From an uncultured Gammaproteobacteria bacterium (GTDB lineage: Bacteria; Pseudomonadota; Gammaproteobacteria; Pseudomonadales; Pseudohongiellaceae), in NCBI GenBank assembly GCA_937898685.1, contig CALEJT010000062.1:1-9693 (forward strand): a stretch of 9,693 nucleotides of DNA. Reading direction: 5' to 3'. Numbering within the stretch: the stretch's first letter is position 1; each line of letters opens with the position of its first letter. Both the position numbers and the translations under genes were made by a program. This document shows positions 1 through 7,479 of this stretch, one piece after another. A model generated the notes under the pieces. It was given only the letters and a program-made list of their open reading frames with translations, had not been told where the DNA came from and searched no databases.

Positions 1-384
1 CACAGCATGTTGCCGATCTTCGCGAGCGAGCGCGAGGTGCTTCACATCGAAGTCACTGCACGACAGTGGCAATGGGATGTGTACTACCCGGCACAGAACC
101 TCAGACTCAGCAACGAGATGCACATCCCCAGCGGCGAACCCGTACTCATCCATCTGAGGGCACGCGATGTGGTGCATGCCTTCTGGGTGCCACGTCTCGC
201 CGGCAAACTCGATGCGATTCCCGGCCACACCACGATCCTGAAACTGGAAGCGGACGAGCCCGGCCTTTATCACGGCCAATGCGCCGAGTTCTGCGGGCTG
301 CAGCACGCACGCATGTACTTCACCGTCGAGGCCCACGAAGTGGCCGACTTCGCCGCCTGGCTGCAGGCACAGGAACGACCATGA
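1..384 (+). CDS. coxB: Cytochrome c oxidase subunit II, C-terminal CuA domain (partial, 5' end outside window)
   Basis: This is the electron-entry subunit of a heme-copper oxidase. It takes electrons from cytochrome c at the binuclear CuA site on the periplasmic side and passes them to heme a in subunit I. The visible 127 codons are the cupredoxin domain, opening with the family's aromatic segment (QWQWDVYYP). All CuA ligands are present: a His in VHAFW (codon 175-177), then the CAEFCGLQHARM motif with Cys (280), Glu (286), Cys (292), His (304) and Met (313). The two N-terminal membrane helices lie upstream of the window, so the ATG at 7 is internal and not the start. The protein ends soon after the CuA motif, with no CxxCH heme-binding extension, so it is not the cytochrome-c-fused caa3 form. 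The stop overlaps the next start as ATGA, indicating translational coupling. The family assignment is firm. Confidence 0.95.
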   Translation, partial: HSMLPIFASEREVLHIEVTARQWQWDVYYPAQNLRLSNEMHIPSGEPVLIHLRARDVVHAFWVPRLAGKLDAIPGHTTILKLEADEPGLYHGQCAEFCGLQHARMYFTVEAHEVADFAAWLQAQERP

Positions 385-2897
385 CGATGTCGCGGAGCGA
401 ACAAGCGGCGGCAGCGCTGCGGCAGCATCTGGAGGAAGTCTGGTACAACCCGCGCGGTTGGCGCGCCTTCTCCGTCGTCAATCATTCCGTGCTCGGCCTG
501 CGCTCACTGCTCACCGGCACCTGCTTCTTCATCGTCGGGGGATTGCTCGCGATGTTGATGCGCACGCAGCTGGCCTTGCCGGAGCAGGAGCTGGTCGATG
601 CGCAACGCTACAACCAAGCCTTCACGATGCACGGCACGGTGATGATGTTCCTCTTCGCCCTGCCCGCACTCTCGGGACTTGCGATGTATCTGATCCCGAA
701 GATGATCGGTGCGCGCGACCTGCTGTTCCCGCGCCTGAGTGCCTTCGGTTACTACTGCTATCTGTTCGGCGGCTTGATCCTGCTGTCGACACTGGTATGG
801 GGTAACGCGCCCGACGCCGGCTGGTTCATGTATACCCCGCTCAGCGATTCGCGCTTTTCTCCGGGCACCGGCGCCGACTTCTGGCTGATCGGCATCACCT
901 TCGTCGAGATCTCCGCCATCTCCACTGCCGTCGAACTCGTCGTTTCCATCCTGCGTTCGCGCGCGCCGGGCATGACGCTGCGCGACATGCCGATCTTCTG
1001 CTGGTACATCCTGGCGATGGCGCTGATGATCCTGTTCGGCTTTCCGCCCCTGATTCTCGGCAGCCTTCTGCTCGAGCTCGAACGCGCCGCAGGGTTCGTG
1101 TTCTTCGCCGTCGAAGGTGGTGGCGATCCTCTGCTTTGGCAGCACCTCTTCTGGCTGTTCGGACATCCCGAGGTCTACATCCTCTTTCTACCCGCGGCCG
1201 GCATCGTTTCCACCCTGATTCCCGTATTCGCGCAGCGGCCCTTGATCGGTTACAGCTGGATCGTGTTCTCGATCATCCTGATCGGTTTCATCAGCTTCGG
1301 GCTCTGGGTGCATCACATGTTCACCGTGGGCATTCCGCATCTGGCGCAGGCCTTCTTCTCGATCGCGAGCATGTTGATCGCGATACCGACCGGCATTCAG
1401 CTCTTCGCCTGGCTCGCCACGCTCTGGGCCGGCAAGGTGGTGTGGCGTTTGCCGATGTTGTGGATCTTCGGCTTTCTCGTGATCTTCGTCTGCGGTGGGC
1501 TCACCGGTGTGATGCTCGCGCTCGTGCCCTTCGATTGGCAGGTGCACGATACGCATTTCGTGGTGGCACACATGCACTACGTGTTGGTGGGAGGAATGCT
1601 GTTTCCGCTGATCGCGGGGCTCTATTTCTGGTTGCCGCATCTGTCGGGGCGCATGCCTTCGCCCCTGCTCAGCCGCTGGGCCTTCTGGCTCACCTTCGGT
1701 GGCTTCAATCTCACCTTTCTCCTGATGCATCTCACCGGTCTGCTCGGCATGCCACGGCGCATCTACACCTATCCGGCCGACGTCGGTTGGGATGAGCTGA
1801 ACCTGCTGTCATCGATCGGCGGTTTCGTGATGGCACTCGGCATCGCGATGCTGATCGTCGACATCGCCCTGCACTTCCGCTTCGGTCGGCCTGCCGGTCG
1901 CAATCCCTGGAATGCCGCAACACTCGAGTGGGCGCAGTCGATGCCGCCTCCCGCCTACAACCATGTCAGCCTGCCGGTCATCACGACGCGCCATCCTTTG
2001 TGGAACCATCCCGGGCTCGCCGAAGAGATGAGCGAGGCACGCCACGGCTTGAACGATCGATCCGGAATTCGCGAGACCTATGGCACCAATGCGGTGACGG
2101 CAGAGGCACAGGAGCGCATGCATCTGCCGAGCAACTCCTGGTTGCCACTCGGTACGGCCTTCGTCATCGCGCTGACCTGCTGTGCGCTGCTCGCGAGTCT
2201 CTATTGGGTGGCGCTCGCTACCGCTATCGGTGCCTTGCTGCTGCTCTTGCGCTGGAGCTGGATCAACGGTGCCCATCCCGACTACACGCCGGCTGCGCTC
2301 GATGAAACAGCCTATCCACCCGTGCACTGGCGCACGCGCAGTGGACCCGGACTTTGGGGTACTGCAACAGCCCTATTGGCCGATGGCGCGCTTTATCTAT
2401 CGTTGATCTTCGGCTGGCTGTACCTATGGACCGTAGCGCCGCAGTGGTCGGCGCCGCGTAGTAGTCCACTCTCACTCCCCCCCTTGCTCATCAGCGGCGT
2501 ATTCCTCGGTGCAGCGTCGCTGTGGTACTGGCGCGGCGTACAAGGTTTGCGCCAAGGGCGTGGTAAGCATTGGGCACAGCGTTGTCTGCTCACCTCAGGA
2601 CTCGGGCTGCTGCATGTTCTGGCGCTGCTCTACACCGCAATGCAAGCAGAGCTGCGGCCCACCTTCAGTTCGCACGATTCGGTTCTGTTCGTGCTCGTCG
2701 CCTATCTCGTGCTGCACAGTGGCCTCGCCGTCATCGCCACCTTGCTGCAGGCACGTCGTGCGCAGCTCAATTACGTCAACGCAAGGCAACCATATGAACC
2801 CGAGGTGGTCTTGTTGTTATGGAAGTACGCGTTGGCAAGCTTCTGGACGGCCCTTGCTGCCTTCGTCTTGTTGCCTCTCGCTTGGAGTGTCCCATGA
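381..2897 (+). CDS. ctaD: Cytochrome c oxidase subunits I and III fused in one polypeptide (CtaD-CtaE type)
   Basis: Catalytic core of an A-type heme-copper oxidase, an integral membrane protein of 838 residues that reduces O2 to water. Residues about 1-560 are subunit I. Low-spin heme ligands are His84 and His399, and heme a3 is bound by His397. CuB is held by His262, His311 and His312. Tyr266 stands four residues after His262, as needed for the His-Tyr cross-link. Glu264 of GHPEVY and Asp113 mark the D pathway. The helix VIII lysine of the K pathway is Gln340 (in IPTGIQLF), although Thr337 and Ser277 remain. The D-pathway asparagines align with Met102, Ser120 and Glu185. Two further helices (about 587-630) lead into a five-helix subunit III domain that starts near His649-Trp650 and lacks the first two helices of free-standing CoxC. 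The start is set at the ATG overlapping the coxB stop; a second in-frame ATG two codons on is possible. The reading frame stays open far upstream, but that part overlaps coxB and is spurious. It is followed by a further ATGA overlap. Confidence 0.95.
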   Translation: MTMSRSEQAAAALRQHLEEVWYNPRGWRAFSVVNHSVLGLRSLLTGTCFFIVGGLLAMLMRTQLALPEQELVDAQRYNQAFTMHGTVMMFLFALPALSGLAMYLIPKMIGARDLLFPRLSAFGYYCYLFGGLILLSTLVWGNAPDAGWFMYTPLSDSRFSPGTGADFWLIGITFVEISAISTAVELVVSILRSRAPGMTLRDMPIFCWYILAMALMILFGFPPLILGSLLLELERAAGFVFFAVEGGGDPLLWQHLFWLFGHPEVYILFLPAAGIVSTLIPVFAQRPLIGYSWIVFSIILIGFISFGLWVHHMFTVGIPHLAQAFFSIASMLIAIPTGIQLFAWLATLWAGKVVWRLPMLWIFGFLVIFVCGGLTGVMLALVPFDWQVHDTHFVVAHMHYVLVGGMLFPLIAGLYFWLPHLSGRMPSPLLSRWAFWLTFGGFNLTFLLMHLTGLLGMPRRIYTYPADVGWDELNLLSSIGGFVMALGIAMLIVDIALHFRFGRPAGRNPWNAATLEWAQSMPPPAYNHVSLPVITTRHPLWNHPGLAEEMSEARHGLNDRSGIRETYGTNAVTAEAQERMHLPSNSWLPLGTAFVIALTCCALLASLYWVALATAIGALLLLLRWSWINGAHPDYTPAALDETAYPPVHWRTRSGPGLWGTATALLADGALYLSLIFGWLYLWTVAPQWSAPRSSPLSLPPLLISGVFLGAASLWYWRGVQGLRQGRGKHWAQRCLLTSGLGLLHVLALLYTAMQAELRPTFSSHDSVLFVLVAYLVLHSGLAVIATLLQARRAQLNYVNARQPYEPEVVLLLWKYALASFWTALAAFVLLPLAWSVP

Positions 2898-3244
2898 TGC
2901 GTTCTCTCTCACATCCTGTGCACTTGATCCTCGGTCTCTTCATCTGGGCTTGTTGGTTCGTGGTGATGTACGGCGGACTCTCGGCCGTGTGCTCGATCGA
3001 ACCGCCGGAACGTGGTCTGCGCAGTCCCACGTGGCTCAACTACAGTTTGATGGCGCTCACGGTCGTGACCGTGCTGTTGGTCTTCAACCTTGCGCGTAGC
3101 TGCTGGCAGGCACGCCGCACACCGAGTGCGCGTTCGCCACAGGCGCGCTTCGTGATTCATCTGGCGGCCGGACTCTATCTGGCGTCGATGATCGCGATGA
3201 TGGCGATCGGATTGCCCGCGGCACTGATGCCGCCTTGTCTGTGA
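2894..3244 (+). CDS. Three-helix membrane protein of the oxidase operon, function unknown
   Basis: I cannot assign this 116-residue protein to a named family from sequence alone. Three hydrophobic segments are clear: about 11-31, 50-67 and 86-110. The loop between helices 2 and 3 is rich in Arg (ARSCWQARR and following), so by the positive-inside rule the N-terminus and that loop are cytoplasmic. Cys33, just after helix 1, and Cys115, the penultimate residue, would then both face the periplasm. They could form a disulfide or bind copper, but this is inference. It overlaps the oxidase stop (ATGA) and the ctaG start (GTGA), and sits where some oxidase operons carry a small subunit or assembly protein. 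A role as an accessory subunit or assembly partner is therefore likely. It does not look like CoxC, which is already fused to subunit I. ATG codons at 2894 and 2897 are both possible starts; I chose the one that overlaps the upstream stop. Confidence 0.85.
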   Translation: MMRSLSHPVHLILGLFIWACWFVVMYGGLSAVCSIEPPERGLRSPTWLNYSLMALTVVTVLLVFNLARSCWQARRTPSARSPQARFVIHLAAGLYLASMIAMMAIGLPAALMPPCL

Positions 3245-4068
3245 ACCACGCCATCAAGGTGGTCCCCGCACTGCTCGCCGCAGTGCCACTCGTGGCGCGT
3301 GCGCATGATCCCTTGACCAGCGTGGGTGCGGAACAGGCCGCCTCACTGCTGAGCGCTTCCTTGCTGCTGGTGCTGTGGTCGCTGTACTGCTACGGCAGCG
3401 CGCGACGGCGTCCGCGGCTCGCGCAGGCGCTGTGTTTCCACGGCGCGGTTCTGCTCAGTGGTCTGACGATCTTCGGCCCGCTCGACAGTTGGGCCGAAAC
3501 CGATGCCGCAGCCCACATGACGCAACACATGCTGATGATGCTCGTCATCGCACCGCTGTGGGTTCTCAGTCAGCCCTTGCCGCAACTGCGCGCCAGCACT
3601 GTGGGCGAGACAGCGGCACTGCTCACGCGTCCGCTGATGCGCCTGACGCCCCATCCACTGTGGGCTGCCTGGATTCACGGCGCAGTGCTGTGGTTCTGGC
3701 ATTTGCCGCGCTTCTACGTCCTCGCACTGGAATCACCATGGTGGCACGTGACCGAGCATCTCTGTTTTCTACTCACCGCTGCCCTCTTCGCCTGGAGCGT
3801 GCTCAAGTGCACGCGCCGATCGGCGCCGCAGGCCTTGTTGGCGGTGCTCTTCACCTTGATGCACACGGGGTTTCTCGGTGCGCTGTTGACCTTCGCGCGC
3901 GCACCGCTCTATGTCTCGTCGTTGACCGCCTCACTTCCATCCGACCAACTCCTGGCTTCGCAACAACTCGCGGGGCTTCTGATGTGGGCACTCGGTGCCG
4001 TGCCCTATCTGCTGGCAGCACTGTGGATCACACAACGCTGGTTGCGCCAACTGTGGGTCTATCGCTGA
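3241..4068 (+). CDS. ctaG: Cytochrome c oxidase assembly protein of the caa3_CtaG family (Bacillus-type CtaG)
   Basis: Multi-helix membrane protein of 275 residues needed in related systems for maturation of the oxidase copper sites. It is unrelated to the Cox11-type CtaG despite the shared name. Family hallmarks are visible in order: a His-rich segment (AAHMTQHMLMM) leading into APLWVL, a WHLPRFYVLAL segment followed by HVTEHLCFL, and a C-terminal DQLLASQQLAGLLMW stretch before the last helix. The N-terminus resembles a signal peptide ending VARA, which would leave HDP at the mature end. A free N-terminal His is attractive for copper binding, but cleavage is only a prediction. I chose the GTG at 3241 because it overlaps the upstream TGA by 4 bases, as at the other junctions. 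A TTG at 3235 is an alternative adding two residues. It is the last gene of the tightly coupled oxidase block. Confidence 0.9.
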   Translation: MNHAIKVVPALLAAVPLVARAHDPLTSVGAEQAASLLSASLLLVLWSLYCYGSARRRPRLAQALCFHGAVLLSGLTIFGPLDSWAETDAAAHMTQHMLMMLVIAPLWVLSQPLPQLRASTVGETAALLTRPLMRLTPHPLWAAWIHGAVLWFWHLPRFYVLALESPWWHVTEHLCFLLTAALFAWSVLKCTRRSAPQALLAVLFTLMHTGFLGALLTFARAPLYVSSLTASLPSDQLLASQQLAGLLMWALGAVPYLLAALWITQRWLRQLWVYR

Positions 4069-4097
4069 GCCCCTGTTTTCATCTACCCAAGCCGTGC

Positions 4098-4101
4098 GAG
4101 G
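4098..4101 (+). promoter_or_regulatory. Shine-Dalgarno site deciding the start of the SDR-SPW-VKOR gene
   Basis: GAGG lies 7 bases before the ATG at 4109. The frame is open back to 3995, inside ctaG, but this site and the SDR nucleotide-binding motif beginning about 10 residues after this ATG fix the start here. The 40-base gap after ctaG holds no convincing terminator, so read-through from the oxidase operon is expected. Confidence 0.75.
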
Positions 4102-4108
4102 TACGACC

Positions 4109-6580
4109 ATGAACGACTCCAGCAAGCCCATCGTGCTCATCACTGGTGTGAACGGCAACGTCGGTCGTGCGCTGGCGGCAACCCTGCAAACGGACTATCG
4201 CATCGTCGGCTGTGTGCAGAAGGAACCGCGCGAGAACCAGGTCGCGCTCGACCTGAGTTCGGATGAATCCGTGCAAAAGGCCATCACCACGATCAAGGAG
4301 CGGTATTCCTCTCACCTCGCGGCGGTGGTGCATCTCGCCGCTTATTTCGATTTCAGTGGCGAGGAATCGGAGCTCTATCGCAAGGTCAACGTCGAAGGCA
4401 CGGAACGCTTGCTGCGTGCGCTCGAGCAGCTCGACGTCGAGCGCTTCATCTACGCCAGTACCATGCTGGTCCATGCGCCGGTGGAACAGCCTGGTCGCGT
4501 CGACGAAAGCACGCCACTCGCGCCGAAGTGGGCCTATCCGCGTTCGAAGGCGCAAACCGAGGCGGTGATCGAACGCGGGCATGGTGCGATGCCCTTCACC
4601 ATCCTGCGCCTTGCCGGCCTCTACGACGAAAACTCCGGCGTGCCCACCCTCACGCAACAGATCGCGCGCATCTACGAGAAAGACTTCAAGAGCCATCTGT
4701 ACTCTGGAGATACCTCGGCGGGTCAGGCCTTCATCCACAAGGAAGACATGGTCGACGTCTTCAAGCGCGTGATCGAACGGCGCAAGGAACTGCCGCAGGA
4801 AAACTACATTCTCGCCGGCGAAACCGACGTGATGAGTTACGACGAACTGCAGGATGAGATCGGCAAGCTCATCCACGGTGAACGAGACTGGGCCACGCTC
4901 AAGGTGCCCTCTCCGCTCGCCAAGGCGGGAGCATGGATGGAGGATGCGGCCGAGCCCTTGATTCCCGATGATTTCGACGAAGGCAAACGCCCCTTCATCA
5001 AGCCCTTCATGATCGAACTGTCATCCGATCACTACGCGCTCGACATCTCGCGCGCCACCGAACAACTCGGCTGGGCGCCGCGTCACAGCATTCGCACGAG
5101 GCTGCCCGCGATGATCCAGAAGCTCAAGGAAGATCCGGCGCGCTGGTATGCGCAGAACAAGATCGCTCCACCACTGTGGATGCGCTCGGCCACGGAGGAA
5201 TCGCGCGACCCCGAACGACTGCGCCGTGAGTACCAACGCTGGTACGAGAACAAGCACTACGACAATCTCTGGGCGCCCTTCATCAACATCGCGCTCGGCT
5301 TCTGGCTGACCACGTCGCCCTTCATTCTCGGCTACGGCGGCGGTGCCATGATGTGGAGTGATCTCATCGCCGGCACGCTCGTCCTCATCTGCGCACTCTT
5401 CACGCTCTCGCCGGCGAAGTGGATGCGCCCTGCGCGTTTCGGCGTTGCGGCCATCGGTCTTTGGGTCACCTTTGCTCCGCTTTTGTTCTGGACCCCGAGT
5501 GCGGCAGCCTTGCTCAACGGCATCTTGGTCGGTGCCCTCCTGATGGGCTTCGCCTTCTTGATCAGACCCTATCCCTTCATGTCGCCCACGGCCCTGCTGG
5601 GACCGGAGATTCCTCCGGGCTGGTCGTTCTCGCCATCGAGCTGGTTGCAACGACTGCCGATCATCGTGCTCGCCTGCATCGGCTTCTTCATTTCGCGCTA
5701 TCTGACGGCCTATCAACTCGGACACATCGATACGGTGTGGGAGCCTTTCTTCACGACGGGCGCGATTGCGAACGATGGCAAGAACGGCACCGAGGAAATC
5801 ATCACCTCCGCCGTATCGGAAGCCTGGCCCGTGCCCGATGCCGGCGTGGGCGCGCTCACCTACCTGCTCGAAATTCTCACCGGGCTGATCGGCTCATCCG
5901 CGCGTTGGCGCACGATGCCATGGTTGGTGTTGTTGTTCGGGGCCCTGATCGTGCCGCTGGGCTTCGTGTCGCTCACCTTCATCGTGATCCAGCCGATCCT
6001 GCTCGGCACCTGGTGCACGCTCTGTCTGATCGCGGCTGCAGCGATGTTGATCCAGATTCCCTATTCCTTCGACGAAATCCTGGCGACGATCGGTTTTCTG
6101 CGCCGCCGCGCCAGGGCCGGCAGACCCTGGATGAAGGTGCTCTTTCTCGGTGACACCGACGACGGCGAACCGGCACGCCCGCACAACGAGTTCAGGCAAC
6201 CGCTCGGCCACATGTTGCGCGAAAGCTTCACCGGTGGTGTGAGTGTGCCGTGGAACCTGCTGCTATGTGTACTGATCGGCGTGTGGCTGTTGTGCACGCG
6301 TCTCACCATCGGCAGCTCGGGCGCCATGGGCAATGTCGATCATCTGATCGGCTGTCTCGTACTCACCGTGAGTATCACCGCCTTCGCCGAGGTGGTGCGC
6401 ATCGTACGCTACCTGAACGTCGCACTCGGCCTGGCGCTGGTTGCAGTGCCCTTCGTGATCGGTGCCACCATCGTGCCCACCATCTCTGCGGTGGTTTGTG
6501 GTCTCGGCTTGATCGTATTGAGTTTGCCGCGCGGCAGGATTCGCGCGCGTTGGGGTGAGTGGACGCCGATCATCCGCTGA
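4109..6580 (+). CDS. Four-module membrane protein: extended SDR (NAD-dependent epimerase/dehydratase-like), SPW domain, VKOR-like domain, second SPW-like domain
   Basis: This 823-residue protein joins a soluble nucleotide-binding enzyme domain to about 12 membrane helices. Residues 1-370 form an extended SDR. The Rossmann motif GVNGNVG spans 13-19, a VVHLAA strand follows, and the catalytic elements are Ser117/Thr118 and Tyr143 with Lys147 (YPRSK). Residues about 385-505 are an SPW-type four-helix domain, with Trp388 in LWAPFINIALGFW and SPF at 403. Residues about 512-655 resemble the vitamin K epoxide reductase (VKOR) membrane fold, with Cys636-Thr-Leu-Cys639 preceded by Trp635. The two loop cysteines of canonical VKOR are absent, and the only other Cys of this module, Cys523, lies in its first helix. 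Residues about 715-810 look like a second SPW domain. The substrate is unknown. A possible job is quinone- or nucleotide-linked thiol redox near the oxidase, which is inference from domain content and position. The stop is 2 bases from that of the convergent hydrolase gene. Confidence 0.88.
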   Translation: MNDSSKPIVLITGVNGNVGRALAATLQTDYRIVGCVQKEPRENQVALDLSSDESVQKAITTIKERYSSHLAAVVHLAAYFDFSGEESELYRKVNVEGTERLLRALEQLDVERFIYASTMLVHAPVEQPGRVDESTPLAPKWAYPRSKAQTEAVIERGHGAMPFTILRLAGLYDENSGVPTLTQQIARIYEKDFKSHLYSGDTSAGQAFIHKEDMVDVFKRVIERRKELPQENYILAGETDVMSYDELQDEIGKLIHGERDWATLKVPSPLAKAGAWMEDAAEPLIPDDFDEGKRPFIKPFMIELSSDHYALDISRATEQLGWAPRHSIRTRLPAMIQKLKEDPARWYAQNKIAPPLWMRSATEESRDPERLRREYQRWYENKHYDNLWAPFINIALGFWLTTSPFILGYGGGAMMWSDLIAGTLVLICALFTLSPAKWMRPARFGVAAIGLWVTFAPLLFWTPSAAALLNGILVGALLMGFAFLIRPYPFMSPTALLGPEIPPGWSFSPSSWLQRLPIIVLACIGFFISRYLTAYQLGHIDTVWEPFFTTGAIANDGKNGTEEIITSAVSEAWPVPDAGVGALTYLLEILTGLIGSSARWRTMPWLVLLFGALIVPLGFVSLTFIVIQPILLGTWCTLCLIAAAAMLIQIPYSFDEILATIGFLRRRARAGRPWMKVLFLGDTDDGEPARPHNEFRQPLGHMLRESFTGGVSVPWNLLLCVLIGVWLLCTRLTIGSSGAMGNVDHLIGCLVLTVSITAFAEVVRIVRYLNVALGLALVAVPFVIGATIVPTISAVVCGLGLIVLSLPRGRIRARWGEWTPIIR

Positions 6581-6586
6581 GCTCAG
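6577..6586. repeat. 10-bp perfect palindrome containing both convergent stop codons
   Basis: CTGAGCTCAG reads the same on both strands. It contains the TGA of the upstream plus-strand gene (6578-6580) and the TGA of the minus-strand hydrolase (6583-6585). It has no loop, so it cannot form an intrinsic terminator. With GC-rich flanks it may simply reflect two symmetrical stops packed together. Confidence 0.6.
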
Positions 6587-7359
6587 TGCCGCTGACGATG
6601 CCTGCAAAGACCATTGCGTGCTGCGGGAGCCGAGAAGCGTCCTTCACGCAGAAAGTAGAGAGTCTGTGCGATCACTTCATCGTTGCGCATCATCAGTGAA
6701 TGCGTCACCGGCAACACGAGATGTGAGCACATGCCCTCCACTTCCGTGGCCGCGACGGAGACCGTGCCGTCATCGGGATTTTCGACGAGCAGGGAGAGCA
6801 AGGGATTGAGTTTCTGGGTGCCGGCGATGATGCCGAGCTCGAAGTTCACCGGTGGCAAACGCTGCGGAATGTAGTCTTCACCGCGGCCGAGCGTACGTCC
6901 TGCCGGGCCCAGTACCCAGGCCAAGCCCGGTAAATGCAAGAGCTTGTTCACTGCTTCCGTACCCTGATTCGGCGTGCCGAGCATCACGACACGTCCGAGT
7001 CGCGCCTCGTCGTGTTCAGCAAAATACTGCCGCACCAGAATGCCCCCCATCGAATGCGCCACGACGTGCACCTCGTGCGCCGTACCACAGGTGTCCCACA
7101 CCTCAGCGAACACACTCTCTGCCAGCTCTGCGACACTCGCACGCCGCGAGGGGTAGTCGAGATTGAGCGCACGAAAGCCAGCGTCCTCGACAGCATTGGC
7201 CAGTTTCTGCATGGAATGGCTGGTGCGTCCCCACCCGTGCAGCAACACCACACAGTCCTCCGCGCTGGCGAAACTCGGCCACGTGCAGGCAAAAAGAAAT
7301 ACACAGCCCAACACGCGGCTCACACCGAAATTTCGATACCACTTGTCGTTACCGCGCAT
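6583..7359 (-). CDS. Exported lipase-like alpha/beta hydrolase
   Basis: Serine hydrolase of 258 residues, probably acting on ester or lipid substrates in the periplasm or outside the cell; the exact substrate cannot be read. From the ATG at 7359 the protein starts with a charged N-terminus, a hydrophobic core (VLGCVFLFAC) and a plausible cleavage site after ASA at residue 33. The oxyanion motif LLHGWG follows at 39-44, then the nucleophile elbow AHSMGG with Ser103. The acid in NPDDGTVSV is Asp196 or Asp197, and the catalytic His220 is in VTHSLMM. This motif order matches the triacylglycerol lipase / acetyltransferase-like group of COG1075. The frame is open upstream to an ATG at 7476 and a TTG at 7491, but those residues are not hydrophobic and would bury the signal peptide, so I prefer 7359. 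The nearest AAGG to that ATG is only 2 bases away, so the start is not fully secure. Confidence 0.85.
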   Translation of the reverse strand: MRGNDKWYRNFGVSRVLGCVFLFACTWPSFASAEDCVVLLHGWGRTSHSMQKLANAVEDAGFRALNLDYPSRRASVAELAESVFAEVWDTCGTAHEVHVVAHSMGGILVRQYFAEHDEARLGRVVMLGTPNQGTEAVNKLLHLPGLAWVLGPAGRTLGRGEDYIPQRLPPVNFELGIIAGTQKLNPLLSLLVENPDDGTVSVAATEVEGMCSHLVLPVTHSLMMRNDEVIAQTLYFLREGRFSAPAARNGLCRHRQRH

Positions 7360-7479
7360 ATCCTTACCGCTCAGCAAAACTTCCAGGGGTTCAGCAAGAA
7401 CTACAGGGTCGTCCTGCTCCGCAGCGCGAGGCCAACCGCAAAGATGCTGTCCAATCAGCCATTTACGCGCTGGCATGGG

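Noticed and set aside
66..380. Upstream extension of the subunit I-III frame
   Set aside because: It overlaps the real coxB CuA coding sequence, and its translation is Arg- and Pro-rich without family similarity. The coupled ATG at 381 begins the normal N-terminus.
504..1166. Minus-strand open frame of 220 codons opposite the oxidase gene
   Set aside because: Very rich in Gln, Glu, Arg and His with no domain, lying fully opposite a gene whose ligands are all in the plus-strand frame. It is an antisense shadow.
4055..4079. Possible terminator after ctaG (GGG/CCC stem followed by a TTTT)
   Set aside because: Only three pairs form, with a long loop, which is too weak for an intrinsic terminator.
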